64,000 bases of DNA from Thiocapsa imhoffii (lineage in GTDB: Bacteria > Pseudomonadota > Gammaproteobacteria > Chromatiales > Chromatiaceae), in the NCBI RefSeq assembly GCF_016583985.1, contig NZ_NRSD01000008.1, positions 1 through 64,000 on the forward strand, given 5' to 3'. This document shows positions 1-8,707 of this stretch, piece by piece. The number at the start of each line of letters is the position of its first letter. Position 1 is the stretch's first letter. The position numbers were made by a program, and so were the translations under genes. A model generated the notes under the pieces. That model was not told the origin of the DNA. It was given only the letters and a program-made list of their open reading frames with translations, and made no database searches.

Positions 1-81
1 ATCACCAACCTCGCCCATCTGTATCAAAGAGTGTGCTTGGATCTCAACGGATACGCTCGCTTCGGCGTGGAGTCAATATGA
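1..81 (+). CDS. C-terminal end of an upstream gene (partial, unidentified)
   Basis: Frame 1 is open from the first base and reads 26 residues ending in LNGYARFGVESI before a TGA at 79-81. The residue mix looks protein-like, and the base composition turns AT-rich directly after the stop, which fits the end of a gene. I do not recognise the family. The fragment is too short to exclude chance. Confidence 0.3.
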   Translation: MTNLAHLYQRVCLDLNGYARFGVESI

Positions 82-359
82 ATCAATGAGTTAGAGTTTT
101 CGTGTTCAGCGACTTTTCGTAGTTGATGTGTACGCAAAATATAGCGTTAAATAATTGTTTTTAAATTGGTTTCACATTCCCCTGAAATCCGGGAGAGCCT
201 CTTTTCAGTCAAAATATAAACTAGAAATATTGCAATTATCTTTTCAAAAAACCGTCGCGATCAAATATCTTTATAATAAATTAATCGTATGTATTGCGGA
301 GGTTAAGCCTTAATCCACTTGATTACCTATACTTTACACTCTTTAAGGATGATGAATAT
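82..359. other. AT-rich intergenic stretch before the first glycosyltransferase
   Basis: This non-coding stretch is very AT-rich. A TATAAT lies at 272-277, but I find no acceptable -35 hexamer 16-18 bases before it. It could be the -10 of an activator-dependent promoter for the gene starting at 360. Nothing else is supported here. Confidence 0.3.
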
Positions 360-1475
360 ATGCTACCTTCAATTTGCTTTGTTGGCGGAGACAATTATCC
401 GATCATAAATCCAGAATACGGAGATCGTTATTTTGGCGGTGAATCAGTACAGCAGACATTGATTGCCAAGGCATTTCAGAAACTTGGTTATCCTGTACAC
501 ATGGTTGTACTTGATTATGGGCAGCCTGATGGTGAGTTAATTGACGGGATTCATGTCTGGCGCACCTATCGCGAAGGGGCTGGTTTCCCTGTCATACGTT
601 TTGTACACCCGAAGACTACTAAAATGTTGTCTGCTCTTAATCGGGCAAACTGCGATATTTATTTTCAGTCTTGCTCTGGTGCTGTAACAGGTTTAGTCGG
701 GTGGTATTGTTCAAGTCACCGGCGCTCGTTTATTTATCGTGTCGCAAGTGATGCGGATTGCGTTAACTCGCTACCACTGATTCGATATGGACGGGATCGT
801 TGGCTTTATAAATATGGACTTAAGCAGGCTCGTATTATCGCAGCACAAAGTGAACATCAAAGATATCTTCTTTCAGAGTCGTTTAATCAAGATAGTACAC
901 TCATCGACATGGCTGTGGACATCCCATCAATCCCGATGGATCGAAAATATGACTTTGACGTCATTTGGGTAAATAATTTTCGTAGTTTGAAGCGCCCAAA
1001 TCATGTTTTGACTTTGGCTAAAGCATTACCACAATATCGCTTCCTAATGATTGGTGGGCCTGTGCCTGGATCTGAAGGATTGTATGAGAAGATCGTGCAG
1101 GAGGCAGGTTCGATCAAAAATCTTAATGTGATTGGTCCGGTTCCCTATAGCAGGGTTGGTGATTATTTTCTAAAGTCACGTTTATTTATCAATACATCAG
1201 AGATCGAGGGTTTCCCAAATTCAATGCTTCAAGCTTGGGCTGCAGCCGTTCCGGTACTCTCATACCTGGATCCAGATGGAGTAAATGTGAGATGTAGGCT
1301 AGGTGATTGTCCTAATGATATCAAAGAGATGGAGTATAAAATACAACTCTATTTAGAGCATGCAGAGCTCCTTGCAGAAACTGGCGAGCGCGCTCGAGCA
1401 CATGTTCTGCGTCGGCATGCGCCGAATGCCATTGCAGAGCAGTACATTGAAGCAATGGGCATCAAAAAATTGTAA
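360..1475 (+). CDS. Glycosyltransferase family 4 protein
   Basis: A predicted cytoplasmic GT-B-fold glycosyltransferase that would add a sugar to the lipid-linked EPS repeat unit; donor and acceptor are unknown. I chose ATG 360 because AAGGAT sits 9 bases upstream; the frame is open from TTG 294, but that adds residues without a family match. The N-terminus opens with SICFVGGDNYPI and a glycine-rich acceptor-side loop (FGGESVQQ). The GT4 donor-site signature EIEGFPNSMLQAWAAAVPV lies near residues 280-300, including the conserved EGFPN and a downstream acidic/aromatic stretch. At 371 aa the length is normal. It is the leftmost EPS gene in the window and faces a convergent sulfotransferase gene. 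Confidence 0.82.
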   Translation: MLPSICFVGGDNYPIINPEYGDRYFGGESVQQTLIAKAFQKLGYPVHMVVLDYGQPDGELIDGIHVWRTYREGAGFPVIRFVHPKTTKMLSALNRANCDIYFQSCSGAVTGLVGWYCSSHRRSFIYRVASDADCVNSLPLIRYGRDRWLYKYGLKQARIIAAQSEHQRYLLSESFNQDSTLIDMAVDIPSIPMDRKYDFDVIWVNNFRSLKRPNHVLTLAKALPQYRFLMIGGPVPGSEGLYEKIVQEAGSIKNLNVIGPVPYSRVGDYFLKSRLFINTSEIEGFPNSMLQAWAAAVPVLSYLDPDGVNVRCRLGDCPNDIKEMEYKIQLYLEHAELLAETGERARAHVLRRHAPNAIAEQYIEAMGIKKL

Positions 1476-1528
1476 TTGCTGATGGTTAAATATGCTCTAT
1501 TTGATTAAGTTTTTTTGACAGCCTATCT

Positions 1529-2575
1529 TCAATAGTCCGAATTAAACTGAGTTATGTGGTGATAACTCTGAGAATCGCTCAATGATTCAGGATCGTGTAA
1601 AGGCAATATCACTGCTTTCGGTTTCGCCTGTTCGATAACGTATGCTTGTTCATTAGTTTCATTAAGGATTGAGTCGATGTCGTTTAAAGCGTCTTGGGAG
1701 AGACGATCCATCCAGGTGTCATGAGAACGTATTCCCTCACGTGAATGTCGCCAAAGAGATGATGCCTGTTGTGATGGCCGCGTAAGTAATTCGTTGTTCC
1801 ACATTGGATCTGATAGTTCAAAAAATTCAGCAAGCTGATTCCAGCAAACAGCACCATCGTCAACGAGATTCTCATAGTGGACGGTGTGGTATCCAAATTC
1901 AAGTGCCTCTGACATCGGTGTCTGATTCTCGATGCACCAGAGTAATGTCAGGGTCTGTGCTGCGCTTAGATCCTCGGAGAGTAATTTGTGGTACAGGCCG
2001 CCTCGCAACAGATAAAGATAAGGGTCTTTCCGATAGGTTTCGAGCATGACCTGTGGATCCCAGGATATGCCAGCAAGCCGCAGCTTAGACTCCACAACGG
2101 CTCCAGGATGACGAACCAGCAAGACAATTTTGGCATCGAATGTTTTCACGAGCCAGGACAGTAGAAGGTTCGACCGAATACATTTGACGATGGTTTCGTC
2201 ACGCTTGCGCCAGGTGCGGTAGCTTCGATATTGGCGTAGTGCGAAGAGCCAGTCATGCCCCAGTCGATTGAGTGCCTGCAGATTATTCAGGTCACTTGGG
2301 TGCGGAAAAATTGAGCGAGGGTGTACCCGATAGTCCGTCCAGATCGTTGAAACTTGTCCTGCGAATACACGCCTGAAGTAGTCTTCAATGCCGGGAACTG
2401 TTATCCCAGGCGGTAAGAATCTCCAAGCAAATGGCTTCGTCTCTTCAATAGCAGTTGGATGGAGTGGTTCAAAAATGGGGCGAAGTTGAAAGGTTGTCGC
2501 GATGACATCCAAGACCCAAGTCGTTCCGCTGCGTCCTGAGCCTGCGATCATCCTGGGGCGATCGGGCGCATTCAT
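1529..2575 (-). CDS. Sulfotransferase (PAPS-dependent), EPS-associated
   Basis: Predicted to transfer sulfate from PAPS to a carbohydrate acceptor, here most likely the EPS. The 5'-phosphosulfate loop is clear near residues 9-22 (MIAGSGRSGTTWVL). The 3'-phosphate region follows in the middle of the protein (KIVLLVRHPGAVVESKLR), with the expected R and S positions. ATG 2575 puts the PAPS loop right at the N-terminus, as is typical; the frame extends to TTG 2608 with no benefit. The protein is 348 aa. It is convergent with the glycosyltransferase to its left, and its 5' side shares the intergenic region with the export operon. It is the only one of the three sulfotransferase genes here that is intact. 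The acceptor is unknown. Confidence 0.8.
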   Translation of the reverse strand: MNAPDRPRMIAGSGRSGTTWVLDVIATTFQLRPIFEPLHPTAIEETKPFAWRFLPPGITVPGIEDYFRRVFAGQVSTIWTDYRVHPRSIFPHPSDLNNLQALNRLGHDWLFALRQYRSYRTWRKRDETIVKCIRSNLLLSWLVKTFDAKIVLLVRHPGAVVESKLRLAGISWDPQVMLETYRKDPYLYLLRGGLYHKLLSEDLSAAQTLTLLWCIENQTPMSEALEFGYHTVHYENLVDDGAVCWNQLAEFFELSDPMWNNELLTRPSQQASSLWRHSREGIRSHDTWMDRLSQDALNDIDSILNETNEQAYVIEQAKPKAVILPLHDPESLSDSQSYHHITQFNSDY

Positions 2576-2726
2576 TGATGTGTCAGTTCCTATGTAGCGA
2601 TGGGGCAAAGTTAGATCGTCATGCGACGTTGCACGTTTAATGCGGACCGATGCCGGCTATCAACCCAAATGATACCGGCGCTGCAACGAATTAAATCCTA
2701 ATCTAAAGCCCGCCATTGGTCAACAA

Positions 2727-2777
2727 AATGAGACATTGTCTCATTAACGCAACGCAAACTAAAGTTTTGTCGGACAA
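2727..2777. promoter_or_regulatory. Two palindromes between the sulfotransferase and the export gene
   Basis: AATGAGACA and TGTCTCATT flank a single T at 2727-2745, giving a 19-base near-perfect palindrome. A second palindrome, TTGTC-G-GACAA, lies at 2767-2777. Both look like operators of a dimeric regulator placed between divergent transcription units. The same 11-mer ATTGTCTCATT recurs at 4973-4983, before the chain-length gene. The regulator is unknown. Confidence 0.4.
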
Positions 2778-2915
2778 GGGGACAACTCATGTGTTATTCT
2801 GTTGCCTAGATCTGAATTGCTCTACTGATTATATCAGCAGTGTCAAGTCATCGTCAGTGAGAATTCTGCCCAGCGCAGTCCGTGGAAGCCCTGGTTGCAA
2901 AAAATGGTCCGGGCG

Positions 2916-2943
2916 TTGTGAAATCTGTGGTTCATTTTATAAT
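2916..2943 (+). promoter_or_regulatory. Candidate sigma-70 promoter for the EPS export operon
   Basis: TTGTGA (2916-2921), a 16-base spacer and a perfect TATAAT (2938-2943) form a credible housekeeping promoter. Transcription would start near 2950, leaving an untranslated leader of about 150 bases before the start codon at 3099. The leader contains a small hairpin, TGTGGC/GCCACA with a 7-base loop, at 3039-3057. Confidence 0.45.
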
Positions 2944-3098
2944 CAGGCCGTTTTGTGAGGTCGAGCGAGACATTCGGTCCGGTCCCTGCGTTGCGCGAAA
3001 CACTGCATCATAGCCTGTCCCGCAGCAGTCGCTTTCGATGTGGCACGAAACGCCACACCACTGCCTGGATAGGGTTTTGAATTTACTTGGAGGTGCGC

Positions 3099-3683
3099 GT
3101 GTCACGTTTAATTTCAGTCGTCTCAGGGTGGTTTCTTACGGGAGTCTTACTCTCGGCGAACGCGGGAGCCGCGCTCGCTCAGGAAGTGTCGGGTGGGATG
3201 GGCTATCAGTTACGCCCTGGTGATGTCGTCGCCGTCTCGGTGTGGCAGGAACCCGACCTGGAGCAGCTTGTACTGGTTCGTCCAGATGGTGGGATCTCAT
3301 TCCCGTTAGCTGGAGATTTGCGCGCTGAGGGGTTGACGGTAGATGAACTTGCAGAAAGTTTAAAAAGCAGGCTCACCCGCTACATCCCCAATCCCGTTGT
3401 GACTGTTACACTGCAAGAAATTCCTGGAAATCGTATCTTTGTGATTGGTCGTGTCAATAGTCCTGGTGATTTTCCGATTATGTCACGGGATGTCACAGTG
3501 ATGCAGGCGTTATCTATGGCCGGCGGACTCACCCCGTTCGCGAAAGATCGTGACATTCGTGTTTTGCGTCAGGTCGACGGTGCCGAGCAGTCCATTCCTT
3601 TCGACTACCGACGTGCGATCAGCGGACGAGGACCCGAGCAATCGCTCCTGCTGCAACCCGGTGATGTCGTGGTCGTTCCCTGA
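3099..3683 (+). CDS. Polysaccharide export periplasmic protein (Wza/EpsE-like, XrtA type)
   Basis: Exports EPS across the envelope as part of the secretion channel. GTG 3099 is preceded at 5-6 bases by GGAGG (3089-3093), so I prefer it to the in-frame TTG 3087. A signal peptide covers roughly residues 1-27 and ends ANAGAALAQ. There is no lipobox cysteine, so it is not an obvious Wza-type lipoprotein. A polysaccharide-export domain follows (YQLRPGDVVAVSVWQEPDL) and then an SLBB domain near residues 115-165 (VIGRVNSPGDFPI). At 194 aa it has the short one-SLBB architecture common in XrtA EPS loci. The next gene starts immediately after the stop, so the two are probably co-translated. Confidence 0.85.
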   Translation: MSRLISVVSGWFLTGVLLSANAGAALAQEVSGGMGYQLRPGDVVAVSVWQEPDLEQLVLVRPDGGISFPLAGDLRAEGLTVDELAESLKSRLTRYIPNPVVTVTLQEIPGNRIFVIGRVNSPGDFPIMSRDVTVMQALSMAGGLTPFAKDRDIRVLRQVDGAEQSIPFDYRRAISGRGPEQSLLLQPGDVVVVP

Positions 3684-3695
3684 GTGGTGTCGTTC

Positions 3696-4901
3696 ATGAT
3701 CAAGACATCTAACGCCAGCTGCACGCCTGCACGGCTCTGCTATGGAGCTTTGATGCTCTCGGTGCTTATACAAACCTCAACTCAAGCAACAGCAAGGGAT
3801 GGGTTTTCGTATTGGCAATTTGAGCCTGGTGTACGTTTAAATCTATTCTACGATGATAACGTTAGGCTCTCAGAAATAGATCAGCAAAATACATTTGGTA
3901 CAGTAGCTGAAGTTTACTCCGTATTTGCTCGACGAACAGAAGTGTCAGAGTTTACCTTACGTGCCGCAGCTGAGAACCTATGGTTTAGTGATGTCAGCGA
4001 ACTGAATACGACTGATGGAGCAATCGAAGCAGCTTACTCACTGAATCTTGATCGCACGACATTAGGGCTTGCTTCAAGTTTTGTCTATGACTCTACCCTC
4101 ACCAGTGAAGAAGTGACTTCGGGTATCGTCCAGGTCAGTAAGCGCCGCTCATTCTTTGACGTGACGCCGTCGATTGGGTACGCCATATCAGAACGATCGC
4201 GAATCAGTGCGTCCTATACATTTCAAGATGTATCGTACGATGATGCGTCCGATATTTTCCTGTCAAATTATCAGTATATGCAGGGAAATTTGAATGCTGA
4301 GTATGATCTTACCGAGCGCCTGACTCTCCTTCTCGGTCTACTCTACACAAACTTTGATTCTCAACAAGATCCTGATCAGTCCGATGGATATGGTGGTGAT
4401 TTCGGCGTCCGCTACCAATGGTCGGAGCGAACAACATTTAGGGCCTTGGTGGGTGCGCGAAAAGTAGATTCGCGGACTGTGATTGATGGTATTGGGATCA
4501 ATAACAACAGCACAGGTCCGATTTTTCAAGTCGCGTTCGATCGTGAACTCGGCCCGGGCTTAGCATCGGTCTCACTCGAGAGATCACTGCTTCCGAGTGG
4601 ACGAGGCACATTGCTCGATACCACTCAGGCGATTGTTGCACTCTCTTATCCAGTCAGTGAGCGTGCGACAGCACGAATACGTGCGATGGGAGTTCGTAAT
4701 CGGAATCCTGACGACGGTTTTGTCAACTTCAATGACCGGGATTTTTTGATGTTGAACCCGGGTCTAAGATGGCGTGTTGCTGAAAATACATGGTTAGATC
4801 TTAGTTATCGCTATCGCTATCAGGACCGTGAGGTGGTTGAGGGCAGCGCCGATTCAAATGCCTTTTTCATCGGGTTTGGGCATGATTGGCTCTCTCGTTA
4901 G
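3696..4901 (+). CDS. Outer-membrane beta-barrel protein of EPS export
   Basis: Likely the outer-membrane partner of the export machinery, resembling the barrel proteins encoded in PEP-CTERM/XrtA EPS loci. ATG 3696 lies 12 bases after the previous stop; GTG 3684 directly abutting that stop is an alternative. The N-terminus has a hydrophobic secretion signal. The remainder is rich in alternating aromatic and hydrophobic strands (for example TTFRALVGARKVDSR and TWLDLSYRYRYQDREV), and a C-terminal strand holds the aromatics FFIGFGHDWLSR. The 401 aa length fits a barrel of this group. Substrate and pore properties cannot be read from sequence. A 221-base gap with the shared operator-like 11-mer separates it from the chain-length gene. 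Confidence 0.7.
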   Translation: MIKTSNASCTPARLCYGALMLSVLIQTSTQATARDGFSYWQFEPGVRLNLFYDDNVRLSEIDQQNTFGTVAEVYSVFARRTEVSEFTLRAAAENLWFSDVSELNTTDGAIEAAYSLNLDRTTLGLASSFVYDSTLTSEEVTSGIVQVSKRRSFFDVTPSIGYAISERSRISASYTFQDVSYDDASDIFLSNYQYMQGNLNAEYDLTERLTLLLGLLYTNFDSQQDPDQSDGYGGDFGVRYQWSERTTFRALVGARKVDSRTVIDGIGINNNSTGPIFQVAFDRELGPGLASVSLERSLLPSGRGTLLDTTQAIVALSYPVSERATARIRAMGVRNRNPDDGFVNFNDRDFLMLNPGLRWRVAENTWLDLSYRYRYQDREVVEGSADSNAFFIGFGHDWLSR

Positions 4902-5122
4902 ATGAGTGAGCTATGACTCATGATTCATAAGATATACAGTTATTTCGTGAGTTAGGACAGCACAACCTAGCAATTGTCTCATTCTGTCTGTGTCTGTCTG
5001 TCATACAATATGATAGCCTGAAATTTAGATCAATTTGGGCTGCTAGAATTCGCACGCAATATGATCACGATGAGCGTGACTCGACTCTTCACGGTAGTAA
5101 TCTGCTTTAATGGGTGTGTAGG

Positions 5123-6685
5123 ATGGAAGACCAGTCAATCTCGTTGAGTCGCTTCTGGCTGATGCTGAAACGACGTTTGTGGTTTTTTGTTATTCCACTT
5201 GCAGTCGTTTTATTTGCAATGGTCACATTGGCCTACAGTCTTCCCGCAGTCTACCGTTCTACGGGTACGATTCTCATCGAACAGCAAGGTTTGCCCACTG
5301 ACTTGGTGCGCACAACTGTATCGAGCTTCGCTGAGGAGCGAATTGCACTGATCCGGCAACGTGCAATGACAGCGACAAATCAACTGGAGATTATGGAGCG
5401 GCATAATCTTTACCCCGAATTACGTCAAGGCGGCGATACAACTGCAGCGGTAGCACGTTTTCGGAATGCCATTCGCTTAGAGACAGAGACTGCGGACGTG
5501 ATCGACCCACGTTCTGGCCGACCGACCTCTGCAACCATATCCTTTACAATTTCATTTGATTCAAGCAGCCCGGATGTAGCACAGGCTGTCGCAACGGAAC
5601 TCGTAGAACTTTTCCTCGCGGAAAATCAACGAGAACGGCAAGAAGTGACTCGTGAAGCTTCGCAATTTCTTAATGATGAGTCGATGAGACTTGCTGAAGA
5701 AATCTCAGAGCTTGAAGAGAGATTAGCTGCCTTTAAAACGGAGTCGGGGTCGAGTCTACCAGAGATGCTCCAGCCTAACTTAGACGCTATTCAGCGTTTA
5801 AACGAGCGGCTTCGAGACATCGATAAATCAATCAATTCATTGACCGAAAGCAGCATCTTATTAGAAGGTGAGCTTGCTCGCACAGACCCCTTTGTCGTAA
5901 CAGGTACAATTGGCCTAGGAGGGGAGAGAATTCTGGCTCCTGCCGACCAATTAAGGCTTCTTGAGTCTCAATCCATCGCATTATCATCGCGTTACTCGCC
6001 CGAGCATCCCGATCGGCGGAAAGTCGAGCAGGAGCTAAGCGCGCTACGATCTGCAATCAATAGTGGGAGTCTACAATCACAGGCTCGTGATCCGGACAAT
6101 CCTGCTTATATTCAAATACGGTCGCGGTTAATCGCAAATAGTACAGAGCTGACTGCATTAAAGCGATCCCGAGATGATATGGAAAATCAGCTAAAAGTTC
6201 TCGAACAGAGAGTGGCAATGACGCCAGAAGTCGAGCAACGGTACCGAGTGCTGACTCGCGATTATCAATCGGCTTTAGATCGTTACCGGGATGTGAGAGG
6301 GAAGTTGATGGAAGCTCGGATGGCAGAGTCGTTGGAAACAGAAAGTAAAGGTGAACGTTTCACACTGATCGAACCCCCTCGATTACCGGATGTTCCGGTA
6401 AAGCCGAATCGCCCGGCATTGATGTTTCTTGGCACAGTACTTGGAATCGGAAGTGGTCTCGGGAGTGTTGTACTTCGTCAATCAGTCGACCGCGGTATCT
6501 ATAGTGCTCGAGTTCTCATTGGGCTTACAGGGCATGCACCATTAGCGCTGATACCAATGATAAGAACGAAAGACGATGACCTAGAGTGGCAACGTTCATT
6601 GATTCGAATGATTCTATTATTGATCAGCATAATATTAATGGCTTCCCTCATCATTATAACTTCACTTAAGCTTGACATTTTTTAA
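5123..6685 (+). CDS. Wzz-like polysaccharide chain-length determinant (XrtA type)
   Basis: Inner-membrane co-polymerase that sets EPS chain length together with the cytoplasmic tyrosine kinase. An N-terminal membrane segment lies at residues 15-45 (LWFFVIPLAVVLFAMVTLAY). The large periplasmic part holds two coiled-coil stretches, near 180-240 and 340-400. A proline-rich return (PRLPDVPVKPNRP) precedes a membrane segment near 430-455, and a further hydrophobic helix covers the last 25 residues. The 520 aa length matches the TIGR03007-like group. ATG 5123 is preferred over GTG 5114, although the ribosome-binding site is weak. The kinase-like gene follows 58 bases downstream, as expected for a PCP/BY-kinase pair. 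Confidence 0.85.
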   Translation: MEDQSISLSRFWLMLKRRLWFFVIPLAVVLFAMVTLAYSLPAVYRSTGTILIEQQGLPTDLVRTTVSSFAEERIALIRQRAMTATNQLEIMERHNLYPELRQGGDTTAAVARFRNAIRLETETADVIDPRSGRPTSATISFTISFDSSSPDVAQAVATELVELFLAENQRERQEVTREASQFLNDESMRLAEEISELEERLAAFKTESGSSLPEMLQPNLDAIQRLNERLRDIDKSINSLTESSILLEGELARTDPFVVTGTIGLGGERILAPADQLRLLESQSIALSSRYSPEHPDRRKVEQELSALRSAINSGSLQSQARDPDNPAYIQIRSRLIANSTELTALKRSRDDMENQLKVLEQRVAMTPEVEQRYRVLTRDYQSALDRYRDVRGKLMEARMAESLETESKGERFTLIEPPRLPDVPVKPNRPALMFLGTVLGIGSGLGSVVLRQSVDRGIYSARVLIGLTGHAPLALIPMIRTKDDDLEWQRSLIRMILLLISIILMASLIIITSLKLDIF

Positions 6686-6743
6686 TATATTGTTCTGTAT
6701 CCACCTCATCGGTTAATATAAAACGGAGAGAACGATTTAAATC

Positions 6744-7559
6744 ATGGACCGCTTAAGCAAGGCGCTGGAAAAAGCGCGAGCAGATCGCGCCTTAGTTGTT
6801 CAGCAACCGACGCAACGACAAGCACTAGGTCGTCAAGGACCACATGTACAGTCGGGCCACATAGAAATACCAAAGATTCAGATACGAGAAACGACTTTAG
6901 AGTTTCTTGAAGCTCATCGCGTGTTAACTGATCGATCGAATCATCAAGCAACAACTGCGTATAAATTGCTGAGAACGCAAGTTGTGCAGCAGATGAAGGC
7001 AAAGGGCTGGAAAACTCTAGTTGTTACAAGCCCAAATCAAGGAAATGGCAAAACTGTTACTGCAATTAACTTGGCCATTAATATCGCTAGGCAGGCTCAT
7101 CAAGACGTTCTTTTGATCGATCTTGATCTTAGGCACCCTTCTATACATCGCTATCTTTGCGAACAGGAAAGCCCAGGTCTGAGTGATTATATCGCACATA
7201 GTACAGATCTTTCCGAAATACTGTTCACACCCGGAATCGAAGGACTGACTGTCCTCCCTGGTCGAGAGGCTTTCCCACATTCATCCGAAACACTACTTTT
7301 AAATAAAACTATAACATTAATAGATGATCTTCAACAGGCGTTTTCTGCGGGTCTGATTATATTAGATATGCCCCCCGTGCTTTCTGTAGACGACGTTGTA
7401 GCATTTTCATCCCATTGGGATGCAGTTCTCCTAGTTGTCGAAGAGGGGATTACAACAGAGACCGAAGTTAGAAAATGCCTTGACCTATTAAAATCAAAGC
7501 CATTACTTGGAACAGTGATGAATAAATCTTATGAAACTGTTCCTGAAAATTATTACTAA
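6744..7559 (+). CDS. Tyrosine-protein kinase of EPS synthesis (CpsD/CapB-like, XrtA type)
   Basis: Bacterial tyrosine autokinase that controls polymer assembly by cycles of phosphorylation with the Wzz partner. The Walker A motif is SPNQGNGKT at residues 96-104, a variant of the usual GEGKT form. Walker A' is VLLIDLDLRHP near residue 123, and a Walker B-like stretch is LIILDMPPVL. The C-terminus is a short tyrosine-rich tail with Tyr263, Tyr270 and Tyr271, the presumed autophosphorylation sites. The N-terminal MDRLSKALEKAR is characteristic of the XrtA-associated kinases. The gene is intact: a relic insertion sequence starts a few bases after the stop codon at 7557-7559. Confidence 0.87.
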   Translation: MDRLSKALEKARADRALVVQQPTQRQALGRQGPHVQSGHIEIPKIQIRETTLEFLEAHRVLTDRSNHQATTAYKLLRTQVVQQMKAKGWKTLVVTSPNQGNGKTVTAINLAINIARQAHQDVLLIDLDLRHPSIHRYLCEQESPGLSDYIAHSTDLSEILFTPGIEGLTVLPGREAFPHSSETLLLNKTITLIDDLQQAFSAGLIILDMPPVLSVDDVVAFSSHWDAVLLVVEEGITTETEVRKCLDLLKSKPLLGTVMNKSYETVPENYY

Positions 7560-7562
7560 ATA

Positions 7563-8562
7563 GAGTTGTTACGAACGTGTAGATGTTGAAATTCATGATA
7601 TTTTGTAGTTCCAAAGACCACCGGCAAGGCCGAAAAATTAATCTATGAGTGCGGATGACTGGTTTCGAATCCGGTGCGTGAGGCAATGAAACGTTTTGAT
7701 TCCAGCGATCGCATGCTCGACAAGGACACGGATACTGAAGTGATGACGATTCGCTCTATGTTGAATTTTGGTTAAACTTGGATGTGGATTCACTTTTGAT
7801 CGCTTTGGCCTTTTATGAGGTCATCGAATATCGGCTCCACGTCAATAATCAGTTACTGCGCCTAAAAAGCCAAGGTCGTCCCTTAGGGTCATACCTTCAA
7901 ACCAAGAAATGTTTGGAGGAAAGCATTTTTTCATGATCTTATCGTCATGTACAGAGCCACCAAAAACTGGACTCATATAAAGTAATTTCAGGTCATGATT
8001 GGTGAGCGTTAGAACTTTGACGGTATGTCTTTTTTTACCGCTGTATCGTTTCATTTGATGGTCATCATCTGACGGTCGGACGCAGGCGACTTCGGTTCCA
8101 TCAGCGATAATATTGCTATATTTTTTAACAATATTCTTGAATTCGGCGCGTAACTGAACTGTTCGCATCGGTGAGACATTCAAGGACTCAAGAGCGCAGT
8201 TGAGCACTTCGGAGTACAACACAACGAAATCGTGTGCATAGCCTGCGCTGAGTTTAAAATGAAATCCAAGAACATCGAATGTGGGATAGCTTTTAAGGTA
8301 GTCAAGGACGAAAAAGAGGCGATTTTCGTGGGTATCGAGAACACCCGAGGGACCTCCCTTTCGGTAGGTATTTGATTTTCTTGTTACGGTTTTTTTCCTG
8401 CAACATTAGATCATAAGTATCAGCGAAGGCTGGAACGAGGGCGTCAAATTTCTCTCGACTCATGCCGATCCTTGCTTTGATGGTTCGATCGCGTTTGAGT
8501 TCGGTAAATTGATCTAAGACTGTCATCGTTTAAGGCTTTTAATAGCAGATCTCACTAAACTC
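7563..8562 (-). mobile_element. Degenerate IS5-family-like insertion sequence
   Basis: I define the element by a broken transposase and by its candidate ends. GAGTT at 7563-7567 and AACTC at 8558-8562 form a short inverted terminal repeat, and both are flanked by TA (7561-7562 and 8563-8564), a target duplication type known in IS5-family subgroups. The span is exactly 1000 bases, a normal size for the family. The ends are short and imperfect inward, so the exact boundaries are tentative. It sits between the EPS kinase and polymerase genes. Confidence 0.55.
7593..8526 (-). pseudogene. IS5-like DDE transposase pseudogene (frameshift and stops)
   Basis: The reading runs right to left. Residues from 8526 (MTVLDQFTELKRDRTIKARI) form the N-terminal helix-turn-helix part. 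A single-base frameshift near 8340-8350 moves into the frame reading GGPSGVLDTHENRLFFVLDY, and from there the reading continues through GTEVACVRPSDDDHQ to 7842. The same frame then carries stops at about 7842 and 7824 before the conserved C-terminus SIRVLVEHAIAGIK, one more internal stop, and GLWNYKIS ending at 7593. These are landmarks of the DDE_Tnp_4 type of IS5-like transposases (family knowledge). With a frameshift and at least three in-frame stops, it cannot make an active enzyme. Confidence 0.8.
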
Positions 8563-8707
8563 TATGATATATGCGATATGGCTTTAAGCACAAGGTATAA
8601 CTCTAATGCAAAGATATTTGAATAAAGCATCTGAAGTCATTATCTTCCCTATACACTGGGACTAATTGTACTGATCAAGAGTTCTTTAAGCTTGAGGCTT
8701 CAATTTG

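Noticed and set aside
2883..2899. Sigma-54-like GG...GC element (TGGAAGCCCTGGTTGCA) upstream of the EPS export gene
   Set aside because: The spacing between GG and GC is 11 bases instead of the required 10, and a normal sigma-70 promoter lies downstream.
2716..2958. 80-codon plus-strand frame upstream of the export gene
   Set aside because: No ribosome-binding site or protein-like pattern; it spans the palindromes and the promoter.
4983..5002. TCTG/CTGT short repeat before the chain-length gene, possible phase-variation tract
   Set aside because: It is non-coding, short and interrupted, so slippage is not convincing.
7655..7676. T-loop-like GGTTTCGAATCC, possible tRNA
   Set aside because: No acceptor stem, D-arm or anticodon arm can be built; the bases belong to the transposase C-terminal coding sequence on the minus strand.
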